This document shows positions 11,867-24,369 of a stretch of 64,000 bases of DNA, piece by piece; the stretch's first letter is position 1, and each line of letters starts with the position of its first letter. The DNA is from Armillaria gallica. Lineage: Eukaryota; Basidiomycota; Agaricomycetes; Agaricales; Physalacriaceae. A model generated the notes under the pieces. The model saw only the letters and a program-made list of their open reading frames with translations. It was not told where the DNA came from and did not search any database. The DNA is taken from NCBI GenBank assembly GCA_037576215.1, contig JBANDB010000003.1:5084001-5148000 (forward strand), written 5' to 3'. The position numbers and the translations under genes are program-made.

Positions 11867-14800
11867 TCAGTGTTGCATATCCTCCAAAGCTTCAATCCTC
11901 TCAATGATCTCGGCCAACTTGTAGGGTTTGATGAATACCCTGTTCATCCCCGCTCCTAGCGCGGCATCCACCTGGCCCTGCCGCGCATTCCCTGTAATCG
12001 CGAATACACGCAGTCGCGGTCCTGGCAGCCTGCCCGTCTTTTCCCAGTCCCTGATGCATCCTGTTGCATCAAGTCCATCCCTACGATACACGGAAGTGTG
12101 AAAAGGAAGCGCAGGAAGACGACTGGAGCTTACAAGATGGGCATCTCCAGATCCATAAGGACGACAGAAGGGTATCGCTTACTTGTATCGGCGACACATG
12201 ACTCAAGGTACTCAAGCGCTAGAGAACATGTAAGATACAGCAAGAAAGGCTAGCATCGATGCTCACCTTCCAGCCCGTTATTTGCTGTGGCAGTATGAAA
12301 ACCTTCGGTGCTCATCATAAATTGGTGATATACAGATGTACAAGATTGTTCAGACTCACCTGCTTTCTCCAACTGTCGTCTCAATAGCATTTGGTTGATG
12401 AGCTTCACAAATTCCCATCAACACTGTTCAGCACAGCCAAAAATAATGTCTTACATTATCCTCGACTATAAGGATCGTTAATTCCGCTCTGGAGATCGGT
12501 AATGGCAAAGCTCCAGAAGGCGAAGGTGTTCGTAATGAGAGCTGTGACACATTCTTTAGGCCATTGAGCGGGACAGTTTTCGACAGTGCCTTTGCGACAA
12601 TCCGTCTCGGACTGATAGCACCAGTAGATGGAGCATCGGGAGCCTTCCTCGCCTCGATGAAGAAATGAAACGCTGCGCCTTCGCCGGGAGCACTCGAATG
12701 CCGTATCTGTCCCCCCTGAAGCTCGGCAAGCTTCTTGCACAAGTACAAGCCTGAATACTCATTCAGCATCAGGTGTCTTGGAAATGTAGTGCATACTTGC
12801 CTAGACCAGTTCCGCCAATACTACCGGACCTCCTGACCCCGTTACCATGCACGTCATTGAAGCGTGTAAACAAGCGCGCTTGGTCGTCCAAGGGAATTCC
12901 GGGACCAGAATCGGAGAGCTTGCAGTAGAGATAAACACATGTCGCGTCGTGTTCCATCGCAGGTGATTTGGCTGTGCCGAAAGGACGTTTGGGGGAAATC
13001 GCTACGTAGAGGTTAACGCTGCGTTCCCCGTCCCATGATCTACAAAATTCTTAGGAAATACTTTTTCATGAGTCTTGAGGATAAGGCGCACTCTAATATT
13101 CGGCAAGAATTGGAACTGTAAATTCTGCATCAGTATGGGAGTCATTTGATCAGGTTGTGAACGTACATTAAGTTGACCAGTATCTGGCAGAACCTATAAG
13201 TAATCTACTTAGGTATTTACTATGTAGAGTAAAACCTGGGCTTACCTAGTAGGATCCGCTATGACACAGGTTTCTTTCTCAATATCGCTGCTGATGGCCA
13301 ATCTAAAACCAATAGACTGCGCTGCAGCTTGCACGGAGTACATGTCCAACGTAGCCTAATGAAAGCGTTGAGGACACTCGAGAATGGAGGTTAGAAAACT
13401 CGCACACCTGAAGCTCCTCCAGTAGGTGAAACGTGACAGGATTAACGCTTAAAAGATTGCTATCCAGTCGAGAAACGGCAAGGATATCGCTGTAACATAG
13501 GCGATTCGTTAGGCTGAACGGATCAGCTTCAGAAAACATGGCATACGCGGCTATGATCGTTTGATGACGGGCGCAAAGGGTAACGGAAGAGACCGCGTGA
13601 TTCGCGTCTTTGAGTTCAACACTGCTTTCCTCGAACTGCAGACATTGCGTCAGGGAAACCAATCTGCCCTTAGATGAAGTACGAACTAATTTCTCAGCAT
13701 CTTGATTGCTGTTCATGGCGTGTAATGTATCTATAATCCCTTGTAGTCGATCAACAGACCCGCTTACATAAATTTGAGCTTACGGGACGGTCTGAAATAT
13801 AATATACGCACGAGAGAAGCTCCGCGCTCTGTACGATAGCACTCAGTGGATTTCGCAGTTCGTGTGACACAATATCAATGAATGCTTCCTACAACGGAAT
13901 CAATAAGTCAAACCGTAGAAAACCTTGAAAATGATACATGCCTGCAAGCGTCGTTGATGAACCGCCAAGTCCGCTTTCGCACGCTCTTCACTCAATTGCT
14001 CAGCAGCTATCCGCCGCTGCTCCGTTTGGTCGGTCAGTGTACCGACTGAGCCCAGTTAGCTAAAAGATGATCCAAAAAATGATATGCATACGTAGCCGCC
14101 CATCACTGAGCGCAATAACCTCAACGAACGCGTTCTTCCCATTCGCAAATCTAGGGAAAGAGTTAGCATTGAAGAATCATATGAAAAAGGTAGATAAAAG
14201 AGAATCACACGGCATCAAACTGGACCGGTTCGCCAGTAATAATGGGAGCATCGAGAGAAGCACTGGTAGCCGCCTTTTGGATCTCCGGCGTCAGTCTAAT
14301 ATGATTCTATCAGGTAGGTCCTATGACTTCATCAAATCAGTGACGAACCTGTCTATGATGGATTTGAATGCCAAAGGAAGAATCCGAGGTAAAGCAGTAA
14401 GTGTGAAAAACCGTTCGTTCTGCCAGGAAAAATGAGCATGATGTCCGAGTTTGCGAGGTCCCATTCTTACAGCATAGGTAATCAAACCGTGATCCACATC
14501 GTCTGTTTCGAAGATAGCAACAGGTGATAGTTCACTCATGCGTTGGTAGCGTTGCTGCGTCAACTTGAGTTCAAAGGTCCGTTCTCGTACTTGTTTCTCG
14601 AGTTCGTGCCTCTGTTTCAGTGTATGGAGTCGGGTTCGAACACGGTTAAGCAACTCGGACGAGCTGAATGGCTACGCAGGGTCACGCTTTAGTAAATTGG
14701 GTCCGCAAAGGGGGTCCGACTAACCTTCAGTAGGAAATCCACAGCGCCCCTAACTATATTGTCGGGTCGATCCTCTGACCCCAAACGAGCACTGAGAACT

Positions 14801-17800
14801 ATGGCAGGGATGGCCTGAACATTGGGATCCGGGTCGTCTGCTAATTTCTGAAGCAATTCAGTTCCGGTCATCCGCGGCACTGGTCGGGCAATGAGAATGA
14901 TGGTGATGGAGCGGCAGACGAAACAAACGTACTCATAACATCGGTAACTATGAGATCTGGCGGTCCACGTGTATGAATATAATCAAGCGCTGCCTGACCG
15001 TCAGAGACATCAACAACTTCTTGAACAGCGTTCAGGAGAATTGACTTTATGTAAGAGCGAGCATCCTACAAAAGTCATAAGTTTAACCTAGCCAATGGCT
15101 ATATTCATCAGAATCCTACTGTATTATCCTCCGCCAACAGAACGGTGAACCGCTGGGGCGTCATAATAAGTTCGGTTGAAGAGGCGTGGCTCAACTGTGA
15201 CGAAGTATCTGAATCTTCTCCCAGCCAACCTGCCGCTTCTTCGACAATACCAGCTGCATACGAGCCAATTCCAGGCACTGACAGTCCAGAGGAAGAATCA
15301 AAGTCGTGGTCGATATCTTTCTCCTGTAGATGGCCGCATCCGAGCGGTATTCTTACGGTGAAAACGCTGCCGCGACCCATTGTGCTTCGGACGTGGATCG
15401 TACCCTGATGCATCTTGACCAGTTCATTGGTCAGGGCAAGACCGATTCCAGTTCCTGATCGTAGAGTATGGGATGACTTCGAATAAAAATCATTTATTAT
15501 TTGCGCTCACCTTCAATACTTCTCCCATCCGAAGCCTCTACGCGATGGAACCGCAAAAGAATTTTATCCAACTGATCTTCAGGGATGCCACAACCCGTGT
15601 CATGGACACTCAAAATGACCTCGGAAGACGTGTACGCAAGGTCGAGGCCGATATGTCTAAGATCATGTTCAACATGTTGTGACTCTGAGATAGTCTTTGA
15701 CTAAGTCTGGCACTTACCCCGATTTCGTGTATTTCACTGCGTTCGACAAAAGATTGAAAACAATTTTTTCCCACATCCCAAGGTCTATGTATGCAATACG
15801 CTCATCAGCACTGTCGCCACATGTAACGTTGTAATCTAGTGAGAGATCAGCCAGGTCATTCCACAGAGCCTAACGTACACACCGATTCCCGCTTTTTCAA
15901 TCGATGATCGAAACAGAGAAGCCATATCAGCCGTTGCCGGACCTAATCTGACAGGGCAAAAGCAAGCCTAAGAGATTTTTTCAATGATTTCATTTCACAG
16001 CGTATATAAAGATGCTTACTTGCAGTCTTCTCGCCTCGGCACTAGAAAATAGCATCAGCGAATTGACTAGTCGAAGTAATCGTCCGCTAGCACGGTATAT
16101 TAGTTTGAACCGTGTTCTATTGACAGAATCGAGCGATCCATGGTCGGCCTTCAACGCATCATCACAAGGCCCACGAATAAGAGTGAGAGGACTATGACAT
16201 GAAAGATTAGCAGTAAATGACACCTAGGTACAAACCAACGGACGTTCGCAATTCATGAGAAACATTTTGAAAGAATGTTGTTTTCGCTCGATCAAGAGCA
16301 CGCAGCTCATCAGCTCGCTGAACTTCTTGCTCAAAACTCTGCGTAGCTGAGAGGGCTGCGCTCAAATTTCTGACAATTGTGTGATGAAAACCAGAGTAGT
16401 CATCGTCGTACTGCAAAATATCAACAGCTGCTACTTCCGACAAGAAAACAAGACTAACCGGCCGCCGGGTATTCAAACCGAAAATCACCAAACCCACGGG
16501 AGAATCATACGATGTACAGAGTGGTACTAAGATGGCGTCGCCCGTAGGATCCTTCCATCCTCTCGGTTCGAATAGTTGTGGACAAGGATTTTGTGCCCTA
16601 AGGGATTCGAGGCCGGCACATGCCTCGGCAAAGGGCCAGTGACCTTGCTCAGACGTACCCGAAGAAAGTTCTACTTGGTGAGGCGAAGCAATAGGATGTC
16701 CAGGCTCAATGCCAATCGACCCAACGAGTTTGAGGTGAGTAGTATTAGGTGTGCGTAGAAAGTCATTGTTTGTTTGTTCTGAGTGTGTGTCTACACCTGA
16801 GGAGCTTTGAGCGCCGTCAGAGGATGTTGTCTGACCAGTGTAGCATAGAACATAAGGAAAATCGACAGCATTCCATTCCAACACATCCAAGACACTTTCC
16901 CAAACATGATGTGAGGTTCTGGCTGGAGCACAGCGTTCTGCTAGAGCCCGGACAGTCTTCATATGGCGCTCCGAAAGCACCTTTCCCGTAGTTTCCATAC
17001 AACTAATTGCGGTCAGCTACCCGAGTGAAGAACACGTCTGAGAGAGCGACGTACTTGTTCACTATGCCTCCTACGGTTCCATTTTCAATTTCGACGGGGA
17101 TATAAGACCAGGTGTAATAAGTTTCGGTGACGTTGGGTATGAAATTGTCATCAGTCAGCGAACCGTGCACGAGCTCCTGTCCGGGTATAGAGTCAAAGAA
17201 AAGTAAGTCGTCCGTTCGGCTGACTGTTTGTCCTTGATCGACTGCGTCACAGTGCTTTGAAAAGACATCCCATATCTCGCTGAAAGCTAGCCTTCCTGGT
17301 TCCCCGAGCATATGAGGGTGTTTCGACGCAGATCCCTGAGCCCACGCCTCATTGTAGAGAAGTATGCGATCCGGTCCCCAGAAAATACATCTATGAACCG
17401 ATGAATTTCGCATGAGTGAAAGGAGTGAAAAAATGCACGGTCACGCACGACTGTGACGGATTAGAGAGCATTATGGACACGACGGACTTGAGTGACTGAG
17501 GCCAGGCGTGCATGGGTCCGAGCGGCGTCGATGCCCAGTTATAGTCAAGAACGAGCCGTCCAACCTCTGTCGAACGAACACCAGGAGCAAAGTCGAGCAT
17601 CGGCAGTGCCGACTGGGAAATCTACACGGACATTCGGTACAAGGTGCAAACAAAATGAACCGCACGTACGCCATGTTTGACGCCAATCGCTGGTGCGACG
17701 ATAACGCCAATAAGAATCACCCATCGCAATGATTGGAGCTGCAGAGATGCGTAGAGGATGCTCCCGTCGGCAAAAGACAGAGATAGGGGGCTCCCATGCC

Positions 17801-18086
17801 CCTTCGAAGTACGCGAGAAACGTAGAATGGACCGTGCCAGCTCCTGTTCCCCTTCTGAAGACAGCCTGAGGATCCCGTCGGAAGCAAATGCATCGAATGC
17901 TTTATTCGTCCAGACAGGTAGGGGCGCAACATTGTCGTCAAGCACAGATTCCACGTCGTATATTGCTGCAGGGTGACCTAAAGGAAGTAGCGACAACGCC
18001 GGCAACAGCGAGAGTTCCTGCACGGACCTCATGGTCGAGAGAAAGATTCGTGCCGGATGGGGAGAGCGGAGACCGTGAGCCGACAT
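11867..18086 (-). CDS. Double hybrid histidine kinase (PAS-HK-REC-PAS-HK-REC), Tco2-like
   Basis: Very large multi-exon gene starting MSAHGLRSPHPARIF. Order from the N-terminus: a PAS-like region (about 18000-17700), a second sensor region with GPDRILLYNEAWAQG (about 17370), and a GAF-like segment (about 16960-16500). The first HisKA follows with FFQNVSHELRT (about 16250), then its HATPase with NLLSNAVKYTKSG (about 15750) and GTGIGLALTNELVKMHQG (about 15410). The first receiver has VLLAEDN and the acceptor Asp in LIVTDVMMPRMTG (about 14950). A coiled coil and PAS (about 14650-14450) precede the second HisKA, AFIDIVSHELRNPLSA (about 13880), and its HATPase with SDSGPGIPL and GSIGGTGLG (about 12920-12790). 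The C-terminal receiver has LTILIVEDN (about 12475), VVLMDLEMP (about 12170) and the conserved Lys in FIKPYKLAE near the end. Two kinase-receiver pairs in one chain resemble Cryptococcus Tco2, which feeds the Ypd1-Hog1 phosphorelay. No transmembrane segment was identified except a short hydrophobic stretch near 17720. Confidence 0.88.
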
Positions 18087-18739
18087 CGGATAACCAAATA
18101 GTTTGGTGATGCTTGGCGGAGTTTAGTTTTGGAGTCGGCTAACTCCGATTTCCTCTCTGTTGATAAACTTCCACTTAGCCCAAACTTAGCCTTAGAGTTA
18201 CTCAATTGGGGAAAAACTTATAAGCGGTAATGCTCATGTGGAACGTTGAACTACCTTCCTTCCCGATGATCGTGCTTGGCTTTTACCAGGAAATATTAGT
18301 AGATCTCAAATAGGATCATATTTAGGTTCTCGCAAGGCACAAATGCAAATCCGGGTTGATGGTGGCATTGTCGGCACATTCTAGCCGAGGAGTTTTGAAC
18401 CATTTTCTCTCGTTGAAGTTGGGATTAGTTACAAACGATGCCTATCTGCAGCTGCTATTCTGATTATTTGAATGGGTAGAGAGTCTGTGAAAGTTACCGA
18501 ACATCGGACAGAAAAATAACCCCAAATTGAGATCCACTTTTAGTGGCCCCGGCACTTAGCCGATCTAAACTGCAATTCAAAGCCAAGACAGAAATTAGAG
18601 TACGCTACGTGTATGCCTCGCCTCAATTGGGCCCAATAAACTGATACAATATCCGTCTTACGAGTCCCGATAGATGGTGAGGCTCCATCTGGTACGTACT
18701 CTGTAAAGAGATTAATACACTACCAAGCACTGAGAGACC
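18087..18739. other. Upstream region of the histidine kinase gene
   Basis: About 650 bp between the kinase start and the 3' end of the TMEM135-like gene, both on the minus strand. No ORF of coding character is visible. Confidence 0.5.
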
Positions 18740-20804
18740 TCAGACACGACGCACCATAACCATAGCCATCCCCAACGCTGACAGCTACATCCGGTCAGTA
18801 ACATCGTGTGAATGTGCCGAATCAACATACCAAAGCTTCCCCGGCTTTACTTCCCTTAAACCCACCAGGAACTTTGCCCGTTGTGACGTTCCAGAAGCTC
18901 TCCAGAGCTTTCGGCAACACGTACATCGACAACTCCGCTCGTCTCTTCTTTTCCTCAATGAGCAAGCTGAGTCCAGTCGGGAGACCAGGCCACCAATACG
19001 CCGCCCTCGACATAAACAAAAAGTCTACAAGCCACTGCGGTACCTTGAATAACGATTCGGGTGACATAGAAGTGAGAAATTCGTGGATGACCCCCCGCGC
19101 ACATACGAGGCCTGCAATAGCTCTCTCATCAGTCAATCCAGGCGAGGGCAACGTAGAGACTGTACCTTGGTATATAGCGACATATACCCCAAGGAATGTA
19201 CAGCTTCGGGCAGTTCCAAAGCCCGCTTTCACGAGGATCTTTAGGGGATCTCGCATAAAGGCTTTGGTCCGAAATAAAATTGGGGGCAGAAAATGCAGGG
19301 CGCCGTAGACAGGTAGCATAAACCTGGCTACTGCGAAGAAACGAGCAGCAGGCACATCCCAGCATGAGGTCTGGCCAGGATGAAGGCCTTCGCAAGGGCA
19401 ATGACAACCTGCCTCAGACGAGGCTATGGAGTCGGGGGCACCGAGGAAAAAAGCCTCTTTCTTGGCCAGCAGAGAAGCAGCATTCTCAGGCGTCACCTTC
19501 CATCTCTAAGAAAGCAAGATTAGTATGCGACGAGAGTTGAAACAACACCACAAACGTTACTATACAGAATCTTGTCCAAATCGTTGGGGTTGAATGTACG
19601 CGACCGCATTAGATCATAGTTCATGTCGACGCCTTCTTTAGGAGCTTGTGATGCTCTGACAATCCTACGATTTACTTTAGACATACGATTAGAGTCGTAA
19701 TTTGAACACGTACCAAGTGCGGTATGATCTGGGTAGTGTATCTGGTCGCATAAACGCGGCATATAGGACCTGCGCATTACTGAAGAGATGTCAGCGCATG
19801 GTAGGCAGGAGACCCGCGAATACGTACATTAGCGAAAATAATATTACATCTCCAAAGGGTATTGTGATATTCCTGGCGGTCGTATATGCATTAAAAGAGC
19901 CTTGCAATCCACGGACGAACATCTGCTGGGCTATTGTAATCCTCCTTCCACGAGTCTCAAACAACACAGCTAGGCCGCCGGCTGTAAAACCAGCCAGTGC
20001 TGCATGCCATCTCCTTGTCTTCTTACGCACTAAAACCTGTTGAGCTTCGGTACTCAACGACAGTCGTTGAGAACGTCGGCGGTGGCGGGGAGAAGGAATA
20101 GGAACTTGAACGGTATGCCACGCTGCTTCTTCGTCATCATCGAAGAATGGATTGGATGGGAATCTAAGTGTGGGCATGAAGAGAGGCAAAGCATTGATAA
20201 GAAACTTGTAGACAGAAGTAAATGTCCCGAGCATGGCAGCGAACCGCCATGTATCCGTTCCAAAAATGGCGCGACCAATGATAGGAAGTCGTTGTTTTCT
20301 TCGAGAACAGATCATTTCCTGTCGATTGTTCCAATCAGAACTAGTACTTACTTGGGAATCGAGCGAAGTCTGATGAAAACCAATATCAGGTTGAACGCAG
20401 CCCGGATATTGAAAGCAAGAGCACCAGAGCCTGCGACCAATTTCAGCTTGCTGTTCTCCAGCCACAAAGTGATACGCACGTATTCCACCAGTCACCGCAT
20501 GCTTCAGACACCCACTCAAATCATGCAATTCCACCACCGGCTCTCCCCTAACGCGCCATACCATCTTCCCCGCCTCCCGCAGCCTCTCCTGGTGATTCGC
20601 CAACGCGACGAGATTCTCGAACGACGCCATGGCCCTCCTCGTCGCAAAAATGCCGCTTGACGGCGTGGGCGGAGTCGAGTCTGTCGAGGTTCTGTTCATT
20701 GTGGGTAGCGAGATATGGAGAGGCACCGGGCTGCCGTGCGGAGTCGAGTACGGTGTCGTCGCCTCGCTGCTCTCAGCCGCGCGAAGGTCTCCATCGTGGT
20801 CCAT
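18740..20804 (-). CDS. TMEM135-like membrane protein
   Basis: Multi-exon gene starting MDHDGDLRAAESSEATTP. After a Ser/Thr/Pro-rich N-terminus come FENLVALANHQERLREAG, then membrane segments: RSGALAFNIRAAFNLILVFI (assembled by removing a 49-nt intron with GTGCGT donor), RFAAMLGTFTSVYKFL, and AALAGFTAGGLAVLFETR with RGLQGSFNAYTT. The C-terminal half has RPDTLPRSYRTW, KEGVDMNYDLMRS and CEGLHPGQTSCWD. This order, with a repeated Tim17-like pattern, is that of fungal TMEM135 relatives, proteins tied to peroxisome and mitochondrial membranes in animals. A short last exon (18740-18784) reached by a GTATGT...TGTAG intron seems likelier than reading to the stop at 18822. A GTG-started N-terminal extension to 20849 is possible but unlikely. 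Confidence 0.82.
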
Positions 20805-21467
20805 AGCGTCGAAGGAGAAGACACGAAGGTCCTGGAGGAACGGGAACACCGTACGAGACCATGTGAATTTCGAGCCGACCTGACCTATACGTCATCATTG
20901 AAAGTATCAAGGGCACCCTTGTCTTGGCACTTGATGAGCAATGCGAGCCCGTCCATGCCCTGCCCTGCCCTGCCTCACAGGGCGTCAGCGTCATTGTCAT
21001 CGTCGTCGATGGGCGTGAGGGAGATCGATTTCAAATTGGATGCCCACGCAGTTCATTATCTTTCATTATGTTCTTCGCTTCCACAAACTTAAAGCTTCTG
21101 AACCAGTCATGCATCATCGCAGATCCGGACTCTATCCTACAAGTTTGGGAATTCATTTGAAAGCGAATCCATACAGCACCGGGGCTACATAGTCTGCGTC
21201 GCTTAGTCGGCCCAGTGTTAGCCTGGGGAAGTATTTTTTAGAAACAAGGAGGCGACATCAAGACTCTCCCTTGCATGATGCACCTTATATTTTCGTGATG
21301 AGCTACCGCCGATGTCTGTGTTTCCAGATAGCACTTTTCATTCTAAGTATTATCGTAGTATAGCTAAATAAACGATCTACTCCATCTTTGAACGACATTT
21401 GATAGTCATGTTTGAATAGTTACGAGCTCCGGATCCATGGCGTCGAGAATGCGCTCGAGGTGGATGG
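20805..21467. other. Intergenic region, no gene seen
   Basis: About 660 bp between the TMEM135-like start and the ceramidase stop, both on the minus strand. It includes a CTGCCCTGCCCTGCCT short repeat near 20956. No supported gene. Confidence 0.5.
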
Positions 21468-22624
21468 CTACTGAGTTTTCTTGTCCACGCGTTTGATTGA
21501 AGGAAGCCCGAGGTGATAGCGGACAGTAAACTTGTTGGCGTCATCTTTCATACAGAGCGAACTTGGGCGTCCTATTGGTGAAAGAGGACGGGTGCAGTGT
21601 CAAAAAAACTTACATGACTACGAAGATATGAGTTGCGATCAAAGAGGTGTTATGTGCACTCACGATGGGTACCAGTGAACATGTAATAAGTGCCCAGGCC
21701 CTACATATGTCCGTGAATTGAGGTGAAACGGAAACGCCTTTGGACTTCTTACGGTTAAGACGTGCCACCAAGCGTGTCCTTCAAACAAAAATGCCAGCGG
21801 CCATCCGATAGAAACCTTAAACCTGGTCAGGCCGTCGCAGAAAATGTTGTCTAGGTTCCAGACGAGAAATCCTAATAAAAAAAGGCCTGCTCCGTAGCCA
21901 AAGATGTTTCCGATTTGAGACTTCTTCTCGTCCGGTATTCGAAAGCGCACTTCCGACCACTTCAAGAGGTGTCTGATCATAAAGGCCGTGCTAATCGCGA
22001 GCGTTCCAAACGCGACCTGGTGATAGACTGGATTGCGGTAGACGATGCTGCGTAAAAGAATTAGCAAAAAAAAAGAGGGGATGACTTTCAACTGTGCTCA
22101 CTAGCTCCAGGTGAACAAAACGTCAAAGGTGATGCTCAGTACAAGAGAGATCATGCTTTGGCGCGAAGTTATGTCAAAACCAGGGCTGTCGTCGTACAGG
22201 AACCAGCAACTTCCGGCAGTGACATAGATCATGGGGAGTTCGTCCAAGAGTTGGTAGTGATACAAAAGCGTTGCGTGAAATGCAAGGCTGCCAAAACCAA
22301 TGAGAGCGAATCCCTGCATCCGGCGTCAGGAACGGTGATGATGTGGCAGAACCAGATGGCTTACACCGAAACCGACAATGTACCTGGTCGGCATAAGTTC
22401 ACGTCGCGCGTTGTGTATCCCGTAAGCAGCTAGTAGGATGAAGAATAGGTTGGATATTGTGTTGGCCATTTCCGCGATATAATAGGAGAACTGATAGTTG
22501 GCCTAGAGACGACTGAGAAAAAAGCGACAAGGACGAGTATACGACGTACTTCGCACCAGTCGAGCGTGGCCGTTACTGGGCCATGATACCCATCGGAGTT
22601 TACAACAAGAGTAGAGGTCGCCAT
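21468..22624 (-). CDS. Alkaline ceramidase (ACER / YPC1-YDC1 family)
   Basis: Integral ER-type membrane amidase that cleaves ceramide into sphingoid base and fatty acid. Starts MATSTLVVNSDGYHGPVTATLDWCE; after an intron, ANYQFSYYIAEMANTISNLF gives the family's metal-site region (Glu in DWCE and the YY.AE.aNT.SN motif). SLAFHATLLYHYQLLDELPM supplies the zinc-site His, and the C-terminal GHAWWHVLT the other two His. Splicing beyond that point gives GLGTYYMFTGTH and a tail CMKDDANKFTVRYHLGLPS ending at 21468. The last intron is about 92 nt, longer than its neighbours. All expected metal ligands are visible. It is transcribed divergently from the gene at 22933, with about 310 bp between them. Confidence 0.93.
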
Positions 22625-22932
22625 GGCTGGTGGTACAAAAAGAATACAGGGTTCGAGGATAAAAGACAAAGCGAAGTTCCGAACGCTTGACCACCTTACG
22701 GTCAGGGACCAGGGTTGAGTTCAACTTGCAGACGAGGGTTTGAGGTTATAAATACGATGCCGGCGGAGATTGGTACCATAAATTACCTGTAATGGGAGAA
22801 GTCCGCCCCAAATCAGTCGGCTAAATATAGTTCGTCATCGTCGTCCGGGGATCATGAGATTTTCGGCATCAAATCTGTGAAATCAGCATGTTCAAAGACC
22901 CGACAGAGCCGAAATGCGACCGCTGACATATC

Positions 22933-24229
22933 ATGACTTTCCTTCCACCACCATCATGGGCCGAATCCGCCTGGCCTCTGCAATTTTGTGCATTCGTGAC
23001 GGCGGCAACGTATGTCGCATCCGTTGTAACGGCCAATGTATCTCAGGTAGGTTCCTGACTCTCCTGGTTGGGTCAATCGCTGAGTATATGCATCTAGGTT
23101 GACCGTCTCTGGACGTTTCTTCCGCTCATCTATTCTGCATACTTTGCCTTGCTGCCTTTGTGGCCAAAATCTGTTCAACCTTTTCCTTTGTGTCCATATG
23201 TTCCAGACGAGCTCGTGGCCTTCGCCAGTGACTACAGCCCACGTGCCTTATTGATGGTCGCGCTCGAAGTTATCTGGATGTTTAGGTAAGTATTGCCAGC
23301 TCAGCTCTAGCTATGTCCTGACATTTCTTAGGCTCAGCTATAATACTTACCGTCGCGGGCTGTTCAACTTGAAGGATGAAGATTATCGATGGGTAGTGCT
23401 CCGTACCCAGCTTCCTGCCTGGCTTTTCCAAGTCACGAACTTCTTTTTTATCTCCGGAATTCAGAACGTACTCCTTCTTTCGCTTGGTATTCCGACATAC
23501 ATTGCGGTGGTACAGCAGCCGCACAGCAATCTCGCCCTCTCTGACATCGTTCTTGCGTTGTCTAGTATTGTCATCCTTGGTATCGAATTCACAGCCGATA
23601 ATCAACAGTACGCTTTTCATGCGTACAAACATTCGTACCTCAAAGGCACAGACGATTACGACGAAAAGAAGCAATGGGCAGGAGCTCGTCTTAACTGGAT
23701 TCCGGCGGACGCAAAGAGAGGCTTCGTGACTCGTGGGTTGTGGGCCTACTCCAGGCATCCGAACTTTACATGCGAACAGCTCTTTTGGGTAAGGATTCCT
23801 CATTGCGCTCTGCACTGTCCTTACATTGATATTCTTTAGTGGATGAACGCATTCTTTCCTGTAGTCGCCCCGTTCCCTCCGGACATTCCCCACTGTTCCT
23901 TTACGCAATGCATTGAAAGCATCTCTTACATTTATCCGTACGTTACTAGGACGCCCGTCGCAGATATCTTCAGGGCGGCGCTACCATTTTGGCCTCTACT
24001 TCCAGCCATGAGCTTGAGCCTGCTTTTCCTTGCGTCTACCCGATACACGGAACAAATCGCGCAATCAAAGTATCCTTCATATGCATTCTATCAAAAAAGA
24101 GTCGCAATGTTTGGTTTCATCAAAACGATGGAGATGTCTCTGTATTACAGGCTGAGGGGAGGGGAAAAGAAGAAAGAAATTGAACAGGCGTTGTGGGGCT
24201 CGGATACAGGCAAGGCCAAGCAGCAGTGA
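22933..24229 (+). CDS. DUF1295 / steroid 5-alpha-reductase-like membrane protein
   Basis: Starts MTFLPPPSWAESAWPLQF and is assembled through introns at about 23047, 23286 and 23789. Exon 2 reads VDRLWTFLPLIYSAYFALL, the next LSYNTYRRGLFNLKDEDYRW. The conserved C-terminal signature is ADNQQYAFHAYKHSYL, RGFVTRGLWAYSRHPNFTCEQLFW and TRYTEQIAQSKYPSYAFYQKRV, matching the DUF1295 group related to steroid 5-alpha reductases and isoprenylcysteine methyltransferases. Six or so hydrophobic segments indicate an ER membrane protein. Substrate is unknown; an NADPH-dependent reductase of lipid or steroid is the family-level expectation. The stop lies 153 bp before SDE2 copy 2. Confidence 0.88.
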
Positions 24230-24369
24230 TCTATCCTTACGTTCTGTTCTTTTCATGTACTTAAGTGAGTAAAACGAGAACTTAAACTCAGTAACTCAGT
24301 GACTTTAAACGAGAACAAACCACGTGGCTGTGCAAGCTTGTGCATCCAATTTTGGTAGGACTCTCTCTT

